Positions 63,097 to 64,000 of a stretch of 64,000 nucleotides of DNA are shown piece after piece; position 1 is the first letter of the stretch, and each line of letters starts with the position of its first letter. The position numbers were made by a program, and so were the translations under genes. The notes below the pieces were generated by a model. It searched no databases, was not told the DNA's origin, and saw only the letters and a program-made list of their open reading frames with translations. The DNA comes from Heliopora coerulea. Taxonomy: Eukaryota; Cnidaria; Anthozoa; Scleralcyonacea; Helioporidae. The stretch is from positions 2,243,501-2,307,500 of the forward strand of contig JASJOG010000006.1 of assembly GCA_030142905.1 (NCBI GenBank), read 5' to 3'.

Positions 63097-64000
63097 CTAA
63101 ACCTTTTTGGGTTCTGAGTAAAAATCCAAGTAGAGGAATATGCTTGGCGATCGTCCTCCGAAATAACCTTCAAGCAGAATCACAGCTGTAACCAAACGAA
63201 AGGTGGCACATAGAGTATATTGAAGAGTATGTGTGACTGTCCTTGAACAGACAGAGTTTACTAAAGAAAGAGCATTCGATATCATAAGTGCGATTCTCGA
63301 ACGACTTTTCGAAGGGAATACATATATACACAGTGGTTGGTCAATTTTCTTAACTCTTGCAATTTATGGTGAATTCTTCAGATTTACTTGGTTTTTGACG
63401 GACTAACTAAAAAAGTACGAAAAAAATTCTATTGAATGCGGCTGTGATTTGTTCCACACAATGACTCATTGGCAAATGTCTACGATCAGGCACCAAATAG
63501 CAGTCATTAGCAAGCGTGTTCATCCAGGGCTGCACGGCGACGATATCATTGTGACGATATCATTCCTCGTCACTCTAAACTAATATGCAAATTTATTCTC
63601 GTACAAATTTTGAAATAACTGATATGTCACTTAATAAGACTTTAGTACGGGTCAGTATACATATCAAAATGATGTATATAGTGGAGTCTTTTTACCTGGT
63701 TTTTAAAACTGAAAGTAATCGAGTCGGCCGAATGTCTATGTGAGCCCCCACAGGTCTCTGTTTGTATCTCTCTCTCTCTGTCTTCTGTCTGACTAATTTC
63801 TTGTTTTATTGTCCCTCTATCCCTCTCTTTCTCTCTATCTCACGGTTTCTCTGTCTCCCTCCTTCTGAAACATTTGCGAAATTTCAACTTATCTGCTTCT
63901 GTCACAACTGAAACGAGAACTCCTACTTTGGAAACATAAACTATTGCCAAGTTTTTCCAAATCCTTCCCTTATTTATATTTACATCTATATTATAACTAA
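63097..64000 (-). other. VPS41 intron running off the right edge
   Basis: The upstream exons of VPS41 should lie further right. No additional exon was recognised here. Pyrimidine-rich simple sequence occurs at about 63765-63860. Confidence 0.45.

Overview
This window is a piece of an animal nuclear genome. Introns have GT..AG borders, coding exons are small and separated by kilobases of AT-rich DNA, TTAGGG-type repeats occur, and transposons of several classes are scattered throughout. The mix of C-type lectin plus discoidin exons, Penelope-like elements, hAT, Tc1-like and R2-like elements fits a marine invertebrate, most likely a cnidarian such as a coral. That taxon is an inference; no marker gene settles it. 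No prokaryotic operons or CRISPR arrays were seen.

Two protein-coding genes could be assembled by hand, both on the minus strand. (1) From about 41.05 kb down to at least 13.74 kb lies a secreted multidomain lectin gene: signal peptide, C-type lectin domain (CTLD) 1, CTLD2, CTLD3, F5/8C (discoidin) domain, CTLD4. Ten exons were found. Their splice phases agree at every join except across one discoidin gap, where a short exon is missing. The C-terminal exon of CTLD4 was not found. (2) From 63.1 kb down to 48.98 kb lie sixteen exons for the C-terminal 40 percent or so of VPS41, a HOPS-complex tethering subunit, running into the first half of its RING-type zinc finger. Its N-terminal half lies beyond the right edge, and the last exon was not found.

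Mobile DNA by position: a LINE endonuclease fragment at the left edge; a complete but inactivated hAT element (1108-3726) with terminal repeats and an 8-bp target duplication; a foldback element with (TTAGGG)n in its loop (11.95-12.22 kb); an RLE-class (R2/NeSL/Dong-like) retrotransposon remnant (17.06-18.76 kb) split by a 210-bp Penelope-derived foldback that carries a hammerhead-like core; a Tc1-like element of IR/DR type (26.04-27.28 kb); the GIY-YIG end of a Penelope-like element (30.58-31.35 kb); two 346-bp copies of a MITE (24.3 and 44.8 kb), the second inside a decayed TTF/DUF4371 hAT-like transposase; and further hammerhead-like or hairpin sequences at 50.3, 61.2 and 62.7 kb. A threefold tandem array of a 242-bp unit, each unit holding a tRNA-like gene, sits in a VPS41 intron at 59.8-60.4 kb.

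The most distinctive signals are the lectin gene architecture and the repeated association of hammerhead-ribozyme-like cores with Penelope-derived foldbacks.
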